Source: UBA5951 sp009936885 (GTDB lineage Bacteria; Pseudomonadota; Alphaproteobacteria; Puniceispirillales; Puniceispirillaceae). From it: 64,000 bases of DNA. The stretch is from the NCBI GenBank assembly GCA_937996625.1, contig CALKVA010000019.1, positions 41,557-105,556 on the forward strand, in the 5' to 3' direction. A model generated the notes under the pieces. That model worked only from the letters and a program-made list of their open reading frames with translations. It was not told where the DNA came from and did not search any database. Both the position numbers and the translations under genes were made by a program. Of this stretch, positions 45,085 to 55,336 are shown one piece after another (within the stretch, counting starts at the first letter, position 1; each line of letters starts with the position of its first letter).

Positions 45085-46122
45085 ATGCTCGGTTCCCTTT
45101 TTGGCTTTATGTCTGCAGACATTGGTATCGACCTTGGCACTGCTAACACACTTGTATATGTAAAAGGGCGAGGGATTGTTCTTGATGAGCCGTCAGTAGT
45201 TGCGATGGCAATGGTAAGAGGTAAAAGCCAAGTCCTGTCTGTTGGCGAAGAAGCCAAAGTTATGCTTGGTAAAACACCCGGTAATATCCAAGCAATTAGG
45301 CCAATGGCAGATGGTGTTATCGCAGATTTTGAAATTGCCGAGGAAATGATAAAACACTTTATTCGCAAAGTGCATGGTAGTTATTCGATAGCAAGACCGC
45401 AAATGATTATCTGCGTTCCTTCTGGTTCTACTGCTGTTGAAAGACGTGCCATTCAGGAATCTGCGGAAGCAGCTGGTGCAAGACGTGTGTTTCTTATTGA
45501 AGAGCCAATGGCAGCAGCCATTGGTGCAAATTTGCCAGTTACAGAACCTTCTGGCTCTATGGTGGTTGATATTGGCGGCGGTACTACGGAAGTGGCTATT
45601 CTATCACTTGGAAATATTGTGTATGCCCATTCTGTTAGAGTTGGCGGCGATAAGCTTGATGAGAGCATAATTGCATATATGCGCAGAACTCATAACTTGC
45701 TTATAGGCGAGGCAACAGCAGAACGGATTAAAAAATCAATCGGCATAGCACGTCGTCCTGAAAAATCCACGGGGGTTAAGGTAGAAGTTCGCGGGCGTGA
45801 TCTGGTAAATGGTGTGCCAAAAGAAATCCAAATTTCAGAAGCGCAAATTGCAGATGCAATTTCAGACCCTGTCAAACAGATTGTTGAGGGTGTGAAGATG
45901 GCGCTTGAACAAGCCCCTCCTGAACTTGCTGCTGATATTGTGGAGAAGGGCATTGTGCTTACAGGCGGTGGTGCTTTACTGCGAGAGATTGATGCTGTTT
46001 TGAGAGAAGCAACCGGACTACCAATTTCAATAGCCGAAGAGCCATTATCGTGCGTTGCTGTTGGCACTGGAAGATGCCTTGAAGAGCTAAAAACACTTCG
46101 GCACGTATTGATAGGAGCGTAA
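45085..46122 (+). CDS. mreB: MreB, actin-like rod-shape protein
   Basis: A 345-residue actin homologue that organises side-wall peptidoglycan synthesis. ADIGIDLGTANTLVY near residues 10-24 is the phosphate 1 motif, IEEPMAAAIGANL the connecting segment and DIGGGTTEVAILSLG the phosphate 2 motif; TGGGALLREID closes the adenosine site. AAAGGAC precedes the ATG. It is the first gene of mreBCD-mrdAB, all on the plus strand. Confidence 0.98.
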   Translation: MLGSLFGFMSADIGIDLGTANTLVYVKGRGIVLDEPSVVAMAMVRGKSQVLSVGEEAKVMLGKTPGNIQAIRPMADGVIADFEIAEEMIKHFIRKVHGSYSIARPQMIICVPSGSTAVERRAIQESAEAAGARRVFLIEEPMAAAIGANLPVTEPSGSMVVDIGGGTTEVAILSLGNIVYAHSVRVGGDKLDESIIAYMRRTHNLLIGEATAERIKKSIGIARRPEKSTGVKVEVRGRDLVNGVPKEIQISEAQIADAISDPVKQIVEGVKMALEQAPPELAADIVEKGIVLTGGGALLREIDAVLREATGLPISIAEEPLSCVAVGTGRCLEELKTLRHVLIGA

Positions 46123-46132
46123 TTGAGTAATC

Positions 46133-47056
46133 ATGGTTTGGTTAAGGCAGATTAGACGAAAACAACCTAATCATCGTCTTCCTCAAATAGTGATTATTTC
46201 TTTCGGATTTTTATTAATTTTAATTGGCAAAGCAGATGTAACAGCGGTGCGCTACATGCAAGGCGGCATGGTGGAGGTTGTTGCACCCTTATACTCCGTT
46301 ATAACAGTCCCAATTGACAGCATAGAAACCTTGTTTGAAGGTGTGCAAACTGTTACGTCGTTAAGAACAGAAGCCAAAAGACTTACCGTTGAGAATGAAA
46401 GATTACGTAAATGGCAACAGTTAGCGGAATCGCTAAAGGTTGAAAACAGACAGCTAAGATCTGTTCTTGGCGCGGTTGTGCCGCCATATTGGAACGCAAT
46501 CACAGCAAGGGTCATTGTGGTACCCGGAGGTAATTTTACCCACAGCATGATATTGGAACATGGGCCTGGTTACGAGATTCCAAGCGGAAGTGCCGTTGTT
46601 ACATCAGAAGGATTGGCTGGCTATATTATCTCAAGCGGAAAGCACTTCTCACGTGTCCTATTAATAAGCGATGTAAATGCGCGTATTCCAGTTATTCTAA
46701 GTGATTCTTCTTGGCCTGGATTGGCGGTTGGGAAAAATGGCCTCACATTGGAGCTTGATTTTCTGCCAGCTGAATCCAAGCCATCTTATAATGAAGCGGT
46801 TGTAACCTCTGGACATGGGGGATTGCTGCCAGCCGGTATTTTGCTTGGCAGGGTTTCCTCCATCTCAAAAGAGCAAGTTTTAGTTACACCGTCCGTTGAA
46901 CTCAGAAAGCTTTCATTTGTCACTATTTTAGCCAGAAAAGAAGCTACAGATTTCATGCTTGATCCAGAGCAGAATAATTCCCTTTATTCCCCATTGATTG
47001 AGAGAAAAAATGAGCGTCTGTTTGAGGGATTAAATTCAAGAGAGATCCTTCAATAA
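46133..47056 (+). CDS. mreC: MreC, rod-shape-determining protein
   Basis: A 307-residue bitopic protein with one N-terminal membrane helix (IVIISFGFLLILIG), a coiled coil (about 70-115, with LRTEAKRLTVENERLRKW), then the beta-rich periplasmic domain with ARVIVVPGGNFTHSMILEHG. It links MreB to PBP2 and RodA outside the membrane. The stop overlaps the mreD start by one base (TAATG). Confidence 0.96.
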   Translation: MVWLRQIRRKQPNHRLPQIVIISFGFLLILIGKADVTAVRYMQGGMVEVVAPLYSVITVPIDSIETLFEGVQTVTSLRTEAKRLTVENERLRKWQQLAESLKVENRQLRSVLGAVVPPYWNAITARVIVVPGGNFTHSMILEHGPGYEIPSGSAVVTSEGLAGYIISSGKHFSRVLLISDVNARIPVILSDSSWPGLAVGKNGLTLELDFLPAESKPSYNEAVVTSGHGGLLPAGILLGRVSSISKEQVLVTPSVELRKLSFVTILARKEATDFMLDPEQNNSLYSPLIERKNERLFEGLNSREILQ

Positions 47057-47595
47057 TGCCCACACAGACAAAGCTCAATACTCAAAATAATTATGCTGAC
47101 TTCTCAAAGCAATTTCTAGTATTTGGGGTTGGCGTCGTCATTGTATTCACCGAAATTGCGCTTGCTAAATGGCCGTTTTTTTTCAGTGCAGCCCCAATGT
47201 TAAGCCTATGCTATATATTTACCCTTGTATTATTACGACCCCAATTAATGCCGATTGTATCTATTGTGCTGATAGCGCTACTCTTTGAGCTGATGGGCGG
47301 GGATATGCTTGGGGTAAGGGTAACTGCCTTTTATATTGCTAACTTAATTATCCGCCGCAGGGTTGCTGTAAATGAACAAGCTGATTTTATAGCGCATTGG
47401 GCTAGTTTCAGTTTAATCTGTTTTGGTGTGGTGTTATTCCGATTACTTGTGTTTTTATCACTTTATTTTGCGATACCAAACCTGTCGATGCTTACATTTC
47501 AAATTGGTGTATCCATTTTGGTGTTTCCGATTTTCTTTGTTACTATGAATCTTATATTTAGTATTCTTGGCTCTCCTATAAACCAAGATGATTAG
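47056..47595 (+). CDS. mreD: MreD, rod-shape-determining membrane protein
   Basis: A 179-residue polytopic membrane protein with about five helices. Identification rests mainly on its place between mreC and mrdA and its length and topology, since MreD sequences vary strongly; LFELMGGDMLGVRVTAFYIANLIIRRR resembles the family core. It is required with MreC for elongation. Confidence 0.9.
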   Translation: MPTQTKLNTQNNYADFSKQFLVFGVGVVIVFTEIALAKWPFFFSAAPMLSLCYIFTLVLLRPQLMPIVSIVLIALLFELMGGDMLGVRVTAFYIANLIIRRRVAVNEQADFIAHWASFSLICFGVVLFRLLVFLSLYFAIPNLSMLTFQIGVSILVFPIFFVTMNLIFSILGSPINQDD

Positions 47596-47610
47596 GGTCA
47601 AACACTAATA

Positions 47611-49563
47611 ATGGCAAAAAAACGAAAAGAAATACAAGAAGTCGCTAATCAAATTTCTAGACGAATGCTGTTTGTTGGTGGTTTGCAAATCAGTTTTGGG
47701 CTAATTCTTATAGGCAGATTATATCAATTACAAATTCTGCATAGTGATGCATATCTTAAATTATCTGATAAAAATCAATTTGATCATCGCTTGGTAATGG
47801 CACCCCGAGGTAGAATACTTGATTCTAAAAACAGGCTTCTAGCCGGAAATTCAGAGGTTTTTGATCTAATCGTAATTCCTGCGCGAGCACAGAATTTGCA
47901 AAAGCTTTTATCAAATATTGATATGATAATAGGTTTATCACAAGAAAAAATTAAGGACATTATTGACATTGCTAAGAATCAACCAGATTTTTTGGAAATT
48001 TCGATTAAATCAGATTTAACCCAGCGTGAGTTATCTCATCTTGCTATTCGCAGTGCTATATTAGAAGGGGTCTTATTTCAAAAGAATTTTAATCGAATAT
48101 ACCCTCAAGGCAAGTTACTCTCTCACGTGACTGGTTATGTTTCTGGAATTACCGCAAATGAGATAAAACAAAATGGGAATTTACGCAGATTAGTTGGATT
48201 ACAAATAGGGAAGGCTGGACTTGAAAAAACACTAGATGAATCCCTCAGAGGCATTGTAGGGGAGGAACGTATTGAGGTGAATTCACGCGGGAAGCCAGTT
48301 AGATTTATATCAGATAGAGCTCCCAAACAAGGAAGCGATAGTCAGCTTACAATAGATATTGATATTCAATCCTATGCAGTAGACCGGCTCAAGCAAGGAA
48401 ACTCTGAACAGGTTGACTTATCTGATAGCGCTGTTCAGGAAGCAATCACTAAAAATGACGAGTTAAAGGCGCATATTAATATCGGCGAGACGATGATATT
48501 AAAAGATTCCAAATCAAGATATATCCCACCTGAAACAGGCACTGTTGTTTTAATGGATGTCGAAACAGGCGGGGTTGTTGCGATGGTCTCTTCACCTGCA
48601 TATGATCCAAATTTATTTGCAGGAAGATTATCAAATAGAGCATGGCAGAATATAAATGAACATCCAAGGGTGCCATTACTCAATCGGGTAGTTGCTGGGT
48701 TATATTCACCAGGTTCTACCTTCAAAATGGCCGTCTATGCAGCTGCACTTGAGGCAGGTGTTATCTCATCTGATACATCGTATATATGTAACGGCTTTTT
48801 TGAATTTGGGGATCGCAATTTCTACTGTTGGCAGGAAAATGGTCATGGCAAAGTAGATGGAAGACAGGCAGTAGCGCAGTCATGTGATGTATATTTTTAT
48901 CAAATTGCACTAAAGACTGGTATTGACCGCATTCAAAATATGGCTAATCGAATGGGTCTTGGCATTATCACAGATATTGGCATCCCAGGCGAAAAATTGG
49001 GAATAATTCCAAACCGGCAATGGAAGAAGAATAATCGAGGAACTGTCTGGACACCAGGAGAGACAGTGATTGCTGGAATAGGTCAGGGGTTTGTCTTAAC
49101 CACCCCAATCCAACTTGCTGTGATGGCGGCACGAATAGGCAATGGCAGAAAGGCAGTTAAAGCAAAGCTTTTATCTGAGCATGCAAAAAACTCAGATGAG
49201 TTTCAGTCGTTAAATATTAGCAGCGCTGTGCTAAAAGAAATTCAACGCTCGATGAGAAGTGTTGTTGCTGGGGGCAGAGGTACCGCGCGCAATTATGATA
49301 TAGAGGGCTATGGGATGGCCGGAAAAACAGGTACTGTTCAAGTCAAAAGGATCTCTAAAGCAGAGAGAGATGAAGGTATTATAGATAATACTGACAGGCG
49401 CTGGAAGGATAGGGACCATGCCTTATTTGTGGCATACGCGCCTTATGAAAAACCTAAATATGCGATAAGTGTTGTTGTAGAACATGGTGGTAGCGGCTCC
49501 TCTATGGCCGCGCCAATTGCGAGTGATATCCTCAAATTTGCACTGGATAGGCAATCTATATGA
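47611..49563 (+). CDS. mrdA: penicillin-binding protein 2, elongation transpeptidase
   Basis: A 650-residue class B penicillin-binding protein. After one membrane helix (about 21-40) it has the non-catalytic dimerisation domain, with PRGRILDSKNRLLA, and the transpeptidase domain with YSPGSTFKM (SxxK nucleophile), SCD (SxN-type) and GKTGT (KTGT). It cross-links lateral wall peptidoglycan, activated by MreC. The stop overlaps the mrdB start by 4 bp. Confidence 0.97.
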   Translation: MAKKRKEIQEVANQISRRMLFVGGLQISFGLILIGRLYQLQILHSDAYLKLSDKNQFDHRLVMAPRGRILDSKNRLLAGNSEVFDLIVIPARAQNLQKLLSNIDMIIGLSQEKIKDIIDIAKNQPDFLEISIKSDLTQRELSHLAIRSAILEGVLFQKNFNRIYPQGKLLSHVTGYVSGITANEIKQNGNLRRLVGLQIGKAGLEKTLDESLRGIVGEERIEVNSRGKPVRFISDRAPKQGSDSQLTIDIDIQSYAVDRLKQGNSEQVDLSDSAVQEAITKNDELKAHINIGETMILKDSKSRYIPPETGTVVLMDVETGGVVAMVSSPAYDPNLFAGRLSNRAWQNINEHPRVPLLNRVVAGLYSPGSTFKMAVYAAALEAGVISSDTSYICNGFFEFGDRNFYCWQENGHGKVDGRQAVAQSCDVYFYQIALKTGIDRIQNMANRMGLGIITDIGIPGEKLGIIPNRQWKKNNRGTVWTPGETVIAGIGQGFVLTTPIQLAVMAARIGNGRKAVKAKLLSEHAKNSDEFQSLNISSAVLKEIQRSMRSVVAGGRGTARNYDIEGYGMAGKTGTVQVKRISKAERDEGIIDNTDRRWKDRDHALFVAYAPYEKPKYAISVVVEHGGSGSSMAAPIASDILKFALDRQSI

Positions 49564-50660
49564 GCGTGACTTCAAGATTATTTGCCATTCCATGGGTCAT
49601 GGTAGGGGGTATATTTATACTAGTAATCATTGGCACAATGGCTTTATATTCTGCCTCTGACGGGGTGTGGACTGCCTCTGTGCAGCAACATTTAATACGT
49701 TCTGCTCTTGGATTTCTGCTTGCTGTTTTCATCGCGTTTCTGCCCATAAACTGGCTGTTTAGAGCTAGTTTTATCATCTGGTTTGGGTTTGTTGCTATTC
49801 TAGTAGCGCTTCCATTTATTGGTGTGGGAGCAGGCGCTACTAGATGGATTGATTTAGGGTTTATGAATTTTCAACCATCAGAGCCTGCAAAAATTGCTGT
49901 TGTTCTTTTATTAGCACGATATTTATCCCTCAGAACTTTTGATCAGATAGATAAGTTTCTGATTTATATTCCAGCACTATTAATAGCTGCTATTCCATCT
50001 GGGCTAGTTTTGATGCAGCCAGATTTAGGGACTGGATTAATGATATTCGTCGCTGGTTTAGCGGTTATTTTTGTGAGTGGTTTGCCCAAACGATATGTGT
50101 TACTTGGATTCGGGGTGGTTGTTGCAAGTATCCCAATAATCTGGAGCCAGCTATATGATTATCAAAAATCGCGTCTATTAACATTCCTTAATCCTGAAAA
50201 AGATATTTTAGGTGCAGGCTGGCAGATTACCCAATCAAAAATTGCACTTGGATCTGGCGGGCTATTTGGGAAAGGATTTCTGCAAGGCTCTCAATCCCAG
50301 CTTGACTATCTGCCTGAAAAACAAACAGACTTCGTGTTTACACTTATTGGGGAAGAATTCGGATTTATTGGAAATAGTGCCATTATTTTTGTTTATTTCC
50401 TAATCATTATCTCAATCACAGGAATTGGTCTAAAAGCAAAGAATAGATTTATCAGGCTTGTCGCTAGTGGATTAGCGATGGTCATTTTTTTATATGTGTT
50501 TGTGAATATTGCGATGGTAACAGGGGTATTGCCAGTTGTGGGTGCGCCTCTGCCATTGCTTTCATATGGAGGGACCGCAATGCTTACCGTATTCGTAATT
50601 TTAGGTATCTCAATGAACTTGTCGCAAAACAGCCAGAAAGAAGATCTTGAAATTACTTAA
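49560..50660 (+). CDS. mrdB: RodA, SEDS peptidoglycan glycosyltransferase
   Basis: A 366-residue SEDS protein with ten membrane helices. The long periplasmic loop SQLDYLPEKQTDFVFTLIGEEFGF and the C-terminal GAPLPLLSYGGTAML are its hallmarks. It polymerises lipid II during elongation, in complex with PBP2. It overlaps mrdA by 4 bp. Confidence 0.97.
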   Translation: MSVTSRLFAIPWVMVGGIFILVIIGTMALYSASDGVWTASVQQHLIRSALGFLLAVFIAFLPINWLFRASFIIWFGFVAILVALPFIGVGAGATRWIDLGFMNFQPSEPAKIAVVLLLARYLSLRTFDQIDKFLIYIPALLIAAIPSGLVLMQPDLGTGLMIFVAGLAVIFVSGLPKRYVLLGFGVVVASIPIIWSQLYDYQKSRLLTFLNPEKDILGAGWQITQSKIALGSGGLFGKGFLQGSQSQLDYLPEKQTDFVFTLIGEEFGFIGNSAIIFVYFLIIISITGIGLKAKNRFIRLVASGLAMVIFLYVFVNIAMVTGVLPVVGAPLPLLSYGGTAMLTVFVILGISMNLSQNSQKEDLEIT

Positions 50661-50734
50661 ATTGGTCATAGTTTTTATGACATAAACAAACTTAAATTAT
50701 AAACTCGGTGAAATTACAGAAAGTGGTGATTTAA

Positions 50735-51985
50735 ATGCTCGGTTCTTTTTTTCCAAGACCAGCACTCTTTTTTCTAAGTGCAATTATCTGGACGGCCTTA
50801 TTAGTGGTTTTTTGGTATGGCTATGGAACACAGCTTGGTCAAATATTCGGTTTTGACATAATTGAAGATAGAGAAGCTGTCATAGGGATTGGGTTTTTCG
50901 TAACTCCAGAATTTCAGTGGTTTTATATATTCTATTTCATAGCAAATGCATTATTTGCAGGTTTCTGGTTTATCTGGTCGCCGCATAGTTGGCAACTTTG
51001 GTCAATTGTTGGCTCCCAGCTTATTTTATTCTCAACTTATTTTTCTGTTCAGGTATCTGTTGCGTTAAACTATTGGCGCAGGCCATTTTTTGATAATATC
51101 ATAGCAGCGCTGGATCCTGAAAAGAACGTTCCCGCATCCGATCTGATGGCTTTATTATTCATATTTGCACAAATAGCGTTATTATGGATGGTAATATATG
51201 TAGCAACCCGGTTTTTTGTAAGCCATTATATATTCCGCTGGCGTACGGCCATGAATAATTATTATTTTAGTCAATGGAGCCGCGTGCGACATATTGAGGG
51301 AGCTTCCCAGCGAATACAAGAAGATACCATGCGGTTTGCAGGTATTATGGAGAGTCTTGGTGTTTCCATAGTGGATTCCATTATGACGTTATTTGCGTTC
51401 CTTCCATTATTGCTAAGCTTGTCATCTTATGTCTCTGAATTGCCGTTCATTGGCGTAATTCCCTACCCATTAATGTTTGCCGCTATCTTCTGGTCGTTAT
51501 TTGGAACTATTTTATTGGCAGTTGTTGGCATAAAATTACCAGGGCTAGAATTCCGTAACCAGCGTGTTGAAGCAGCATTTCGAAAAGAGCTTGTATATGG
51601 AGAGGATGACGAAACAAGAGCCTCTCCACCAACTATTCAAGAATTATTTTCAAATGTAAGGCGTAATTATTTTAGGCTTTATTTTCACTATATGTATTTC
51701 AACGTCTTCCGCGGATTATATATTCAGGCAGATAATATATTTGCCTATTTCATATTAATACCTTCTATTGCGGTAGGAGCCTTTACCTATGGTGTGATGC
51801 AACAGATCTTAACTGCATTTACGCAAGTATCTAGCTCATTCCAGTATTTGGTTAATAGCTGGACAACTATTATCGAATTGCTGTCTATCTTTAAGCGATT
51901 GCAAGCATTTGAAAGGGCTATGTTAGGTCAGTCACTGCCAAATATTGATGAAGATTTCATTAAAACTGGCGGTTTGGAGAAGTAG
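50735..51985 (+). CDS. SbmA/BacA family peptide transporter
   Basis: A 416-residue membrane protein of the SbmA/BacA family, which uses the proton gradient to import peptides such as proline-rich antimicrobial peptides. Signs are ARPALFFLSAIIWTALLV-like start, EKNVPASDLMALLFIFAQIALLWM, WRTAMNNYYFSQWSRVRHIEGASQRIQEDTMRF, and the late QVSSSFQYLVNSWTTIIELLSIFKRL. In related alphaproteobacteria BacA also affects lipid A very-long-chain acylation and survival in hosts. There is no ATPase domain, as expected of SbmA rather than the ABC-fused form. The start has a GTGGTG-like weak signal. Confidence 0.92.
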   Translation: MLGSFFPRPALFFLSAIIWTALLVVFWYGYGTQLGQIFGFDIIEDREAVIGIGFFVTPEFQWFYIFYFIANALFAGFWFIWSPHSWQLWSIVGSQLILFSTYFSVQVSVALNYWRRPFFDNIIAALDPEKNVPASDLMALLFIFAQIALLWMVIYVATRFFVSHYIFRWRTAMNNYYFSQWSRVRHIEGASQRIQEDTMRFAGIMESLGVSIVDSIMTLFAFLPLLLSLSSYVSELPFIGVIPYPLMFAAIFWSLFGTILLAVVGIKLPGLEFRNQRVEAAFRKELVYGEDDETRASPPTIQELFSNVRRNYFRLYFHYMYFNVFRGLYIQADNIFAYFILIPSIAVGAFTYGVMQQILTAFTQVSSSFQYLVNSWTTIIELLSIFKRLQAFERAMLGQSLPNIDEDFIKTGGLEK

Positions 51986-52006
51986 CTGGGGTCAGAAAAC
52001 CAGCTA
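51983..52006. terminator. hairpin between the SbmA-like gene and glmU
   Basis: TAGCTGG (51983-51989) pairs perfectly with CCAGCTA (52000-52006), starting in the stop codon of the transporter gene. No T-run follows, so termination strength is doubtful. The position between convergent genes fits. Confidence 0.4.
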
Positions 52007-52029
52007 TTGGCGGTTTAAAAAAGTCGGCT

Positions 52030-53346
52030 TTATTTGTGTTTATTCCGAACCTTTTCAGCGCCTGATGGAATGATAGTCTGCTCGCTTCTTGAAAGGCTTA
52101 ATCCAGCATTTGGTACGTCTTGCGTGATGGTTGAACCCGCACCTATAATAGCGTTATCACCGATAGTTACAGGGGCGACCAGCGCTGTATTAGAGCCGAT
52201 AAAAGCGCCATTACCTATTTTAGTTTCATATTTGCGATATCCGTCATAATTACAGGTAATCGTGCCAGCACCGATATTCGCATTATCTCCAATTTGTGTA
52301 TCCCCTATATAGCTGAGATGATTGACCTTAGCGCCTTCGCCAAGAGTTGATTTTTTAACTTCTACAAAATTACCAATTTTTACATTCTGTCTGGTGACCG
52401 TATCTGGCCTTATGCGCGCAAATGGCCCGATTATATTGCCCTCTCCAATAGAGCATTTCTCAAGATAGCAGAATGACTTAATATGACAATTGCTGGCTAT
52501 TGAAACGCTACCTACGATTACAACATTAGGCTCGATAATAACGCCCTGCCCAAAAATTGTATCCTTCTGTAAAAATACTGTTTCAGGGGCAATCATGGTA
52601 ACACCGGAAAGTATTGCTTTTCTGCGTAAATTATTCTGTGCTACAGACTCAGCAATCGCTAATTGCTCCAGATTATTGATGCCAATCACATGTTCTTTAT
52701 CTGTTAAAATATAATCCACGCTCAAATTATTTTTAGAGCCAACAGAGACTATGTCAGTGAGAAAATATTCTTGCTTAGAATTCGAAGGCGTTATCTTCTG
52801 GATAGTCTCTTCGATTATAGAACCATTAAATGCCATAATGCCGGCATTCACATTTGTTATCATTTTCTGCGATGTGCTAGCTTCGCTATCTTCAATGATA
52901 GCGTCAAGACTTCCAGTGCTAGAAGTTACTAGTCTGCCATATCCAGATGGATTCTCAGCTTTAAATCCTAATACACAGATATCAGAGCCAGATTTAATGT
53001 TATCCAGTAATTCACACATAATATCCTTATTGATAAAAGGAGTATCAGCATATAAAACAAGGATTGGTTGAGTTCTATTTTTAATATGAGGCAGGGCAGC
53101 CATAACCGCGTCTGCGGTGCCGTTCTGGTTTTTCTGAATGGCTATGCTGTAGCCTGACAGAAACGAGGCCAGGTCTGGCGTACAATCGCTAATGACCGGA
53201 ATAATGGTCTCAGCGCCCGCACTCCTCGCAGCATCTATGACCCAAGAAATCATCTCAGACCCTGCTACTTTATGAAGCGGCTTAGAAAGGGATGACTTCA
53301 TCCGGCTACCTTTACCAGCAGCAAGTATTATCGCAGTGAAACTCAT
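52030..53346 (-). CDS. glmU: GlmU, bifunctional UDP-GlcNAc synthesis enzyme
   Basis: A 438-residue enzyme. The N-terminal pyrophosphorylase domain starts AIILAAGKGSRMKSSLSKPLHKV (the GxGxRM nucleotide motif). The C-terminal half is a left-handed beta helix of hexapeptide repeats with acetyltransferase residues in KVNHLSYIGDTQIG. It acetylates GlcN-1-P and then makes UDP-GlcNAc for peptidoglycan and LPS. It is divergent from glmS, 116 bp away, so two steps of one pathway share a promoter region. Confidence 0.97.
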   Translation of the reverse strand: MSFTAIILAAGKGSRMKSSLSKPLHKVAGSEMISWVIDAARSAGAETIIPVISDCTPDLASFLSGYSIAIQKNQNGTADAVMAALPHIKNRTQPILVLYADTPFINKDIMCELLDNIKSGSDICVLGFKAENPSGYGRLVTSSTGSLDAIIEDSEASTSQKMITNVNAGIMAFNGSIIEETIQKITPSNSKQEYFLTDIVSVGSKNNLSVDYILTDKEHVIGINNLEQLAIAESVAQNNLRRKAILSGVTMIAPETVFLQKDTIFGQGVIIEPNVVIVGSVSIASNCHIKSFCYLEKCSIGEGNIIGPFARIRPDTVTRQNVKIGNFVEVKKSTLGEGAKVNHLSYIGDTQIGDNANIGAGTITCNYDGYRKYETKIGNGAFIGSNTALVAPVTIGDNAIIGAGSTITQDVPNAGLSLSRSEQTIIPSGAEKVRNKHK

Positions 53347-53462
53347 ATCCTAGTTATACCGAATAATTGGTTCAGCATCAAAGAAATATCACTGTGTTTA
53401 ATTTATGATTTATGTGATAATAAAGTTTAGGGATATCGGCGCACTTGATAGGATAAAATGAC

Positions 53463-55283
53463 ATGTGTGGTATTGTTGGATATGTTGGAAATGAAGCATG
53501 TCAGGAAATCATTTTAGGCTCTCTCGAACGCTTAGAATATCGTGGCTATGATAGCTCTGGCATTGCTACAATCGAGCATGACCAATTGCAATTATGCCGT
53601 GCGGTTGGCAAGCTCTCTGAATTAAAAGTAAAAATCAAAGAAAAGCCTGTATCAGGGTATATGGGGATTGGACATATAAGGTGGGCAACTCATGGCGGGG
53701 TTACGCTGGAAAATGCGCACCCTCACCTTGCGAATAGCGAAGTTGCAATTGTTCATAACGGCATAATTGAGAATTATGCTGAACTCAAAAAAGATCTTAT
53801 CGAAAAAGGGTGTGTATTTATAAGCGATACTGACTCAGAGGTGCTCGCTCATTTATTTGTGCATGCTTTTAGGGAGGGTTGCGTACCTGTTGAAGCGTTG
53901 CGCTTTGTTCTATCCAAAATTGAGGGTGCCTTTGCCTTTGCAGCAATAAGCAAATCAAATCCAGAAACTTTAATGGTTGCTCGAAATGCATCACCGCTTG
54001 CGATAGGGTTTGCAGATGAAATGGCAATTGTTGCTTCAGATGCAGCCGCAATGGCTCATCTAACTCGCCAAGTAACCTACCTTAAAGATAATGATTATGC
54101 CGTCGTAACAGCCAAGAGCTGTGATATATTTAATGGCAATAATGAGCCAGCAAACAGAGAAATTGTGCAGGTAAAAGCAAGTCCGATTTTACTAGATAAA
54201 GCAGGTTTTAGGCATTATATGGAAAAGGAAATCCATGAACAGCCAGATGCAATTAGTCATACGATTTCAGCAATGAGTGATGTTGGTGGTAACTTAACAG
54301 CCGGGATTGATATCCCCTCTCTTTCAAAGATAAAGCGAATTGTATTGCTAGCAGCAGGCACCAGTTTTTATGCAGCTCAAATTGGTCGCTATTGGATTGA
54401 AAAGCTTTCTGGCATTCCGGTAGTGTGTGAGATTGCATCTGAATATCATTACCGTGACCCTGCTGCTACAGGGCAAACAACTGCTATTGTCATAAGCCAG
54501 TCTGGTGAAAGCATAGACACTCTTATGGCGATGCGACATGCAAAGAATTTAGGTCTTGATACTTTTGGAATAGTGAATGTGGCTGATAGTACGATTGCCC
54601 GAGAAGCTGATAAAATATTGCCAACAAGAGCAGGGCCAGAAATTGGTGTGGCAAGTACCAAGGCGTTTACCGCACAATTGGTAGTTCTAATATGTCTTGC
54701 AATCGTGCTCGGTAAACAAAATGGTCATTTGGATGAATCAAGAGTGACTTACCTATATCAGAAATTGCTTAAGATACCAGGTGCTGTTGGTAAAACAATG
54801 AAACTATTTGATCCGATTCGCCCGATCGCACATCAATTAAAAAATGCGCGTTCATGCTTGTTTTTGGGGCGTGATATGCTTTTTCCGCTGGCATGTGAAG
54901 GGGCTTTAAAACTAAAAGAGCTTAGTTATATTCATGCAGAAGGGTTTGCCTCAGGTGAAATGAAGCATGGTCCTATAGCGCTGCTTGAGGATGGTCTTCC
55001 AATTGTTAGTTTTGTGTCCGAAGGTAAGATGGCGCTTAAAGCAATAAGTAATCTCAAAGAAGCGGAGGCAAGAGGAGGCTATATTATCGTTATCGGGACG
55101 CAAGTTGCAGTTGATTTAATTGATTTTGCAGCAGCAAAGATAGTAATCCCAGATTGTGAGCCTATTTTTGCTCCAATCGTTGGTGCTATCCCTGTGCAAA
55201 TTCTTGCCTACCTTACGGCACTCGAAAAAGGCACAGACATAGACCAGCCACGTAATTTAGCAAAATCAGTCACCGTAGAGTAG
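53463..55283 (+). CDS. glmS: GlmS, glutamine-fructose-6-phosphate aminotransferase
   Basis: A 606-residue enzyme making glucosamine-6-phosphate. Cys1 of MCGIVGYVG (nucleophile after Met removal) begins the glutaminase domain, with RWATHGG and NGIIENY. Two SIS sugar-isomerase domains follow, with SQSGESIDTL, STKAFTAQL and ending in PRNLAKSVTVE. No glmS ribozyme (a Firmicutes feature) was seen upstream. Confidence 0.98.
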   Translation: MCGIVGYVGNEACQEIILGSLERLEYRGYDSSGIATIEHDQLQLCRAVGKLSELKVKIKEKPVSGYMGIGHIRWATHGGVTLENAHPHLANSEVAIVHNGIIENYAELKKDLIEKGCVFISDTDSEVLAHLFVHAFREGCVPVEALRFVLSKIEGAFAFAAISKSNPETLMVARNASPLAIGFADEMAIVASDAAAMAHLTRQVTYLKDNDYAVVTAKSCDIFNGNNEPANREIVQVKASPILLDKAGFRHYMEKEIHEQPDAISHTISAMSDVGGNLTAGIDIPSLSKIKRIVLLAAGTSFYAAQIGRYWIEKLSGIPVVCEIASEYHYRDPAATGQTTAIVISQSGESIDTLMAMRHAKNLGLDTFGIVNVADSTIAREADKILPTRAGPEIGVASTKAFTAQLVVLICLAIVLGKQNGHLDESRVTYLYQKLLKIPGAVGKTMKLFDPIRPIAHQLKNARSCLFLGRDMLFPLACEGALKLKELSYIHAEGFASGEMKHGPIALLEDGLPIVSFVSEGKMALKAISNLKEAEARGGYIIVIGTQVAVDLIDFAAAKIVIPDCEPIFAPIVGAIPVQILAYLTALEKGTDIDQPRNLAKSVTVE

Positions 55284-55336
55284 TTCGGAACAGTGATTAT
55301 TTTTCTGACGATTATTCGCAATATCTCTGTTTTTCG

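Noticed and set aside
53347..53462. glmS ribozyme upstream of glmS
   Set aside because: The interval is short, AT-rich and lacks the ribozyme core; the ribozyme is a Firmicutes feature.
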